A stretch of DNA of 64,000 bases, taken from Pseudomonas sp. PSE14. GTDB lineage: Bacteria; Pseudomonadota; Gammaproteobacteria; Pseudomonadales; Pseudomonadaceae. Below, piece by piece: positions 63,678-64,000 of this stretch. A model generated the notes under the pieces. That model ran no database searches and was not told where the DNA came from. It worked only from the letters and a program-made list of their open reading frames with translations. The position numbers and the translations under genes are program-made. The stretch spans positions 2,914,001 to 2,978,000 of the forward strand of contig NZ_CP115669.1 in the NCBI RefSeq assembly GCF_029203285.1. Direction: 5' to 3'. Each line of letters starts with the position of its first letter. Position 1 is the first letter of the stretch.

Positions 63678-64000
63678 TCAGGCGTCCAGGGCCACTACGG
63701 CTTCGCCGGACAATTTGATTTCACCCGCCTGGTTGCGGGTGGTGATTTCCACGCGTACGGTGCCGGCGGCTTCGTCCTTCTCCAGAACGCGGCCGGAGCA
63801 GGTGATGGCGTCGCCCAGGTGGGTAATGGCGGCGAAGCGCACGGAGAATCCGCGCAGGCGCTCCTGCGGCACCCAGTTGGTCAGTAGCCGGCCCAGGTAG
63901 GCCATGGACAGCATCCCGTGGGCGAACACGTCCGGCATGCCCGCCTTCTTCGCGAAGTCGATGTCGACGTGGATCGGGTTGTGGTCCCCCGAGGCGCCGC
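63678..64000 (-). CDS. MaoC-like hydratase, C-terminal part
   Basis: The gene is cut by the right edge; 106 C-terminal residues are visible. The hydratase-2 signature SGDHNPIHVDIDFAKKAG with a following HGMLS helix is present, which holds the catalytic Asp and His. MaoC-type R-specific hydratases act before an SDR of the kind encoded next. Both genes are in one operon (14-bp gap). Confidence 0.9.
   Translation of the reverse strand, partial: GASGDHNPIHVDIDFAKKAGMPDVFAHGMLSMAYLGRLLTNWVPQERLRGFSVRFAAITHLGDAITCSGRVLEKDEAAGTVRVEITTRNQAGEIKLSGEAVVALDA

Overview
The window is high-GC DNA with Pseudomonas codon use and gene content. Gene order resembles the alcohol-oxidation (ped/exa) locus of Pseudomonas, and the set points to the P. 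aeruginosa / P. nitroreducens / P. citronellolis side of the genus (inference from gene order and remembered protein sequences, not a search). Genes are dense, with short Shine-Dalgarno spacings, many ATGA overlaps and Pseudomonas-type REP palindromes. No RNA gene, prophage, transposase or CRISPR array was seen.

Region 1 (1-20.9 kb) is a PQQ-dependent alcohol oxidation locus. It holds the start of an acetaldehyde dehydrogenase (exaC/pedI), a quinoprotein alcohol dehydrogenase with the extra Asp typical of lanthanide enzymes (pedH), and an operon of cytochrome c550 (pedF), a periplasmic binding protein, a SoxYZ-like carrier and a zinc hydrolase. Divergent from it are an ABC-type system with a beta-propeller protein, a CXXCW rhodanese-like protein and the response regulator erbR/agmR. 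The NO-sensing pair nosP-nahK, a small membrane protein, a porin and the PQQ peptidase gene pqqF follow. A shared operator-like motif (core TACC-NN-GG) lies about 85-120 bp before the start codons of five transcription units. Hfq/Crc-type A-rich motifs sit at several translation starts. The region also carries three copies of a structured intergenic element whose hairpins covary between copies.

Region 2 (21-48.3 kb) is a patchwork of small redox and transport units, each beside its own regulator: PfpI and SDR with a GlxA-type regulator; two LysR regulators and an MFS exporter; a periplasmic molybdenum hydroxylase with its 2Fe-2S subunit and a triheme cytochrome; a Tat-exported amidohydrolase with a membrane-anchored ABM-domain protein; a mini-AraC protein and a winged-helix NTPase with overlapping 3' ends; a GlxA regulator with an isochorismatase-like hydrolase; MFS and LysR; a secreted metallo-beta-lactamase-fold protein; a DsbA-like protein, an Old Yellow Enzyme and an FAD monooxygenase with LysR; then AraC, DoxX and an EntS-type exporter.

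Region 3 (48.3-64 kb) is a catabolic gene block on the minus strand, running from a MaoC hydratase cut by the right edge to etfBA. It encodes alcohol and aldehyde dehydrogenases, five acyl-CoA dehydrogenases (two as adjacent unlike pairs), a crotonase, an SDR, a hotdog thioesterase, a nitronate-monooxygenase-like flavoprotein, a thiolase-fold protein without the usual nucleophilic Cys and a Cys-free DUF35 partner. The logic is: primary alcohol to aldehyde to acid, then (with a CoA ligase not in this window) beta-oxidation and probably a retro-aldol cut, as in steroid or isoprenoid side-chain degradation. Electrons pass to EtfAB. The substrate cannot be read from the sequence.
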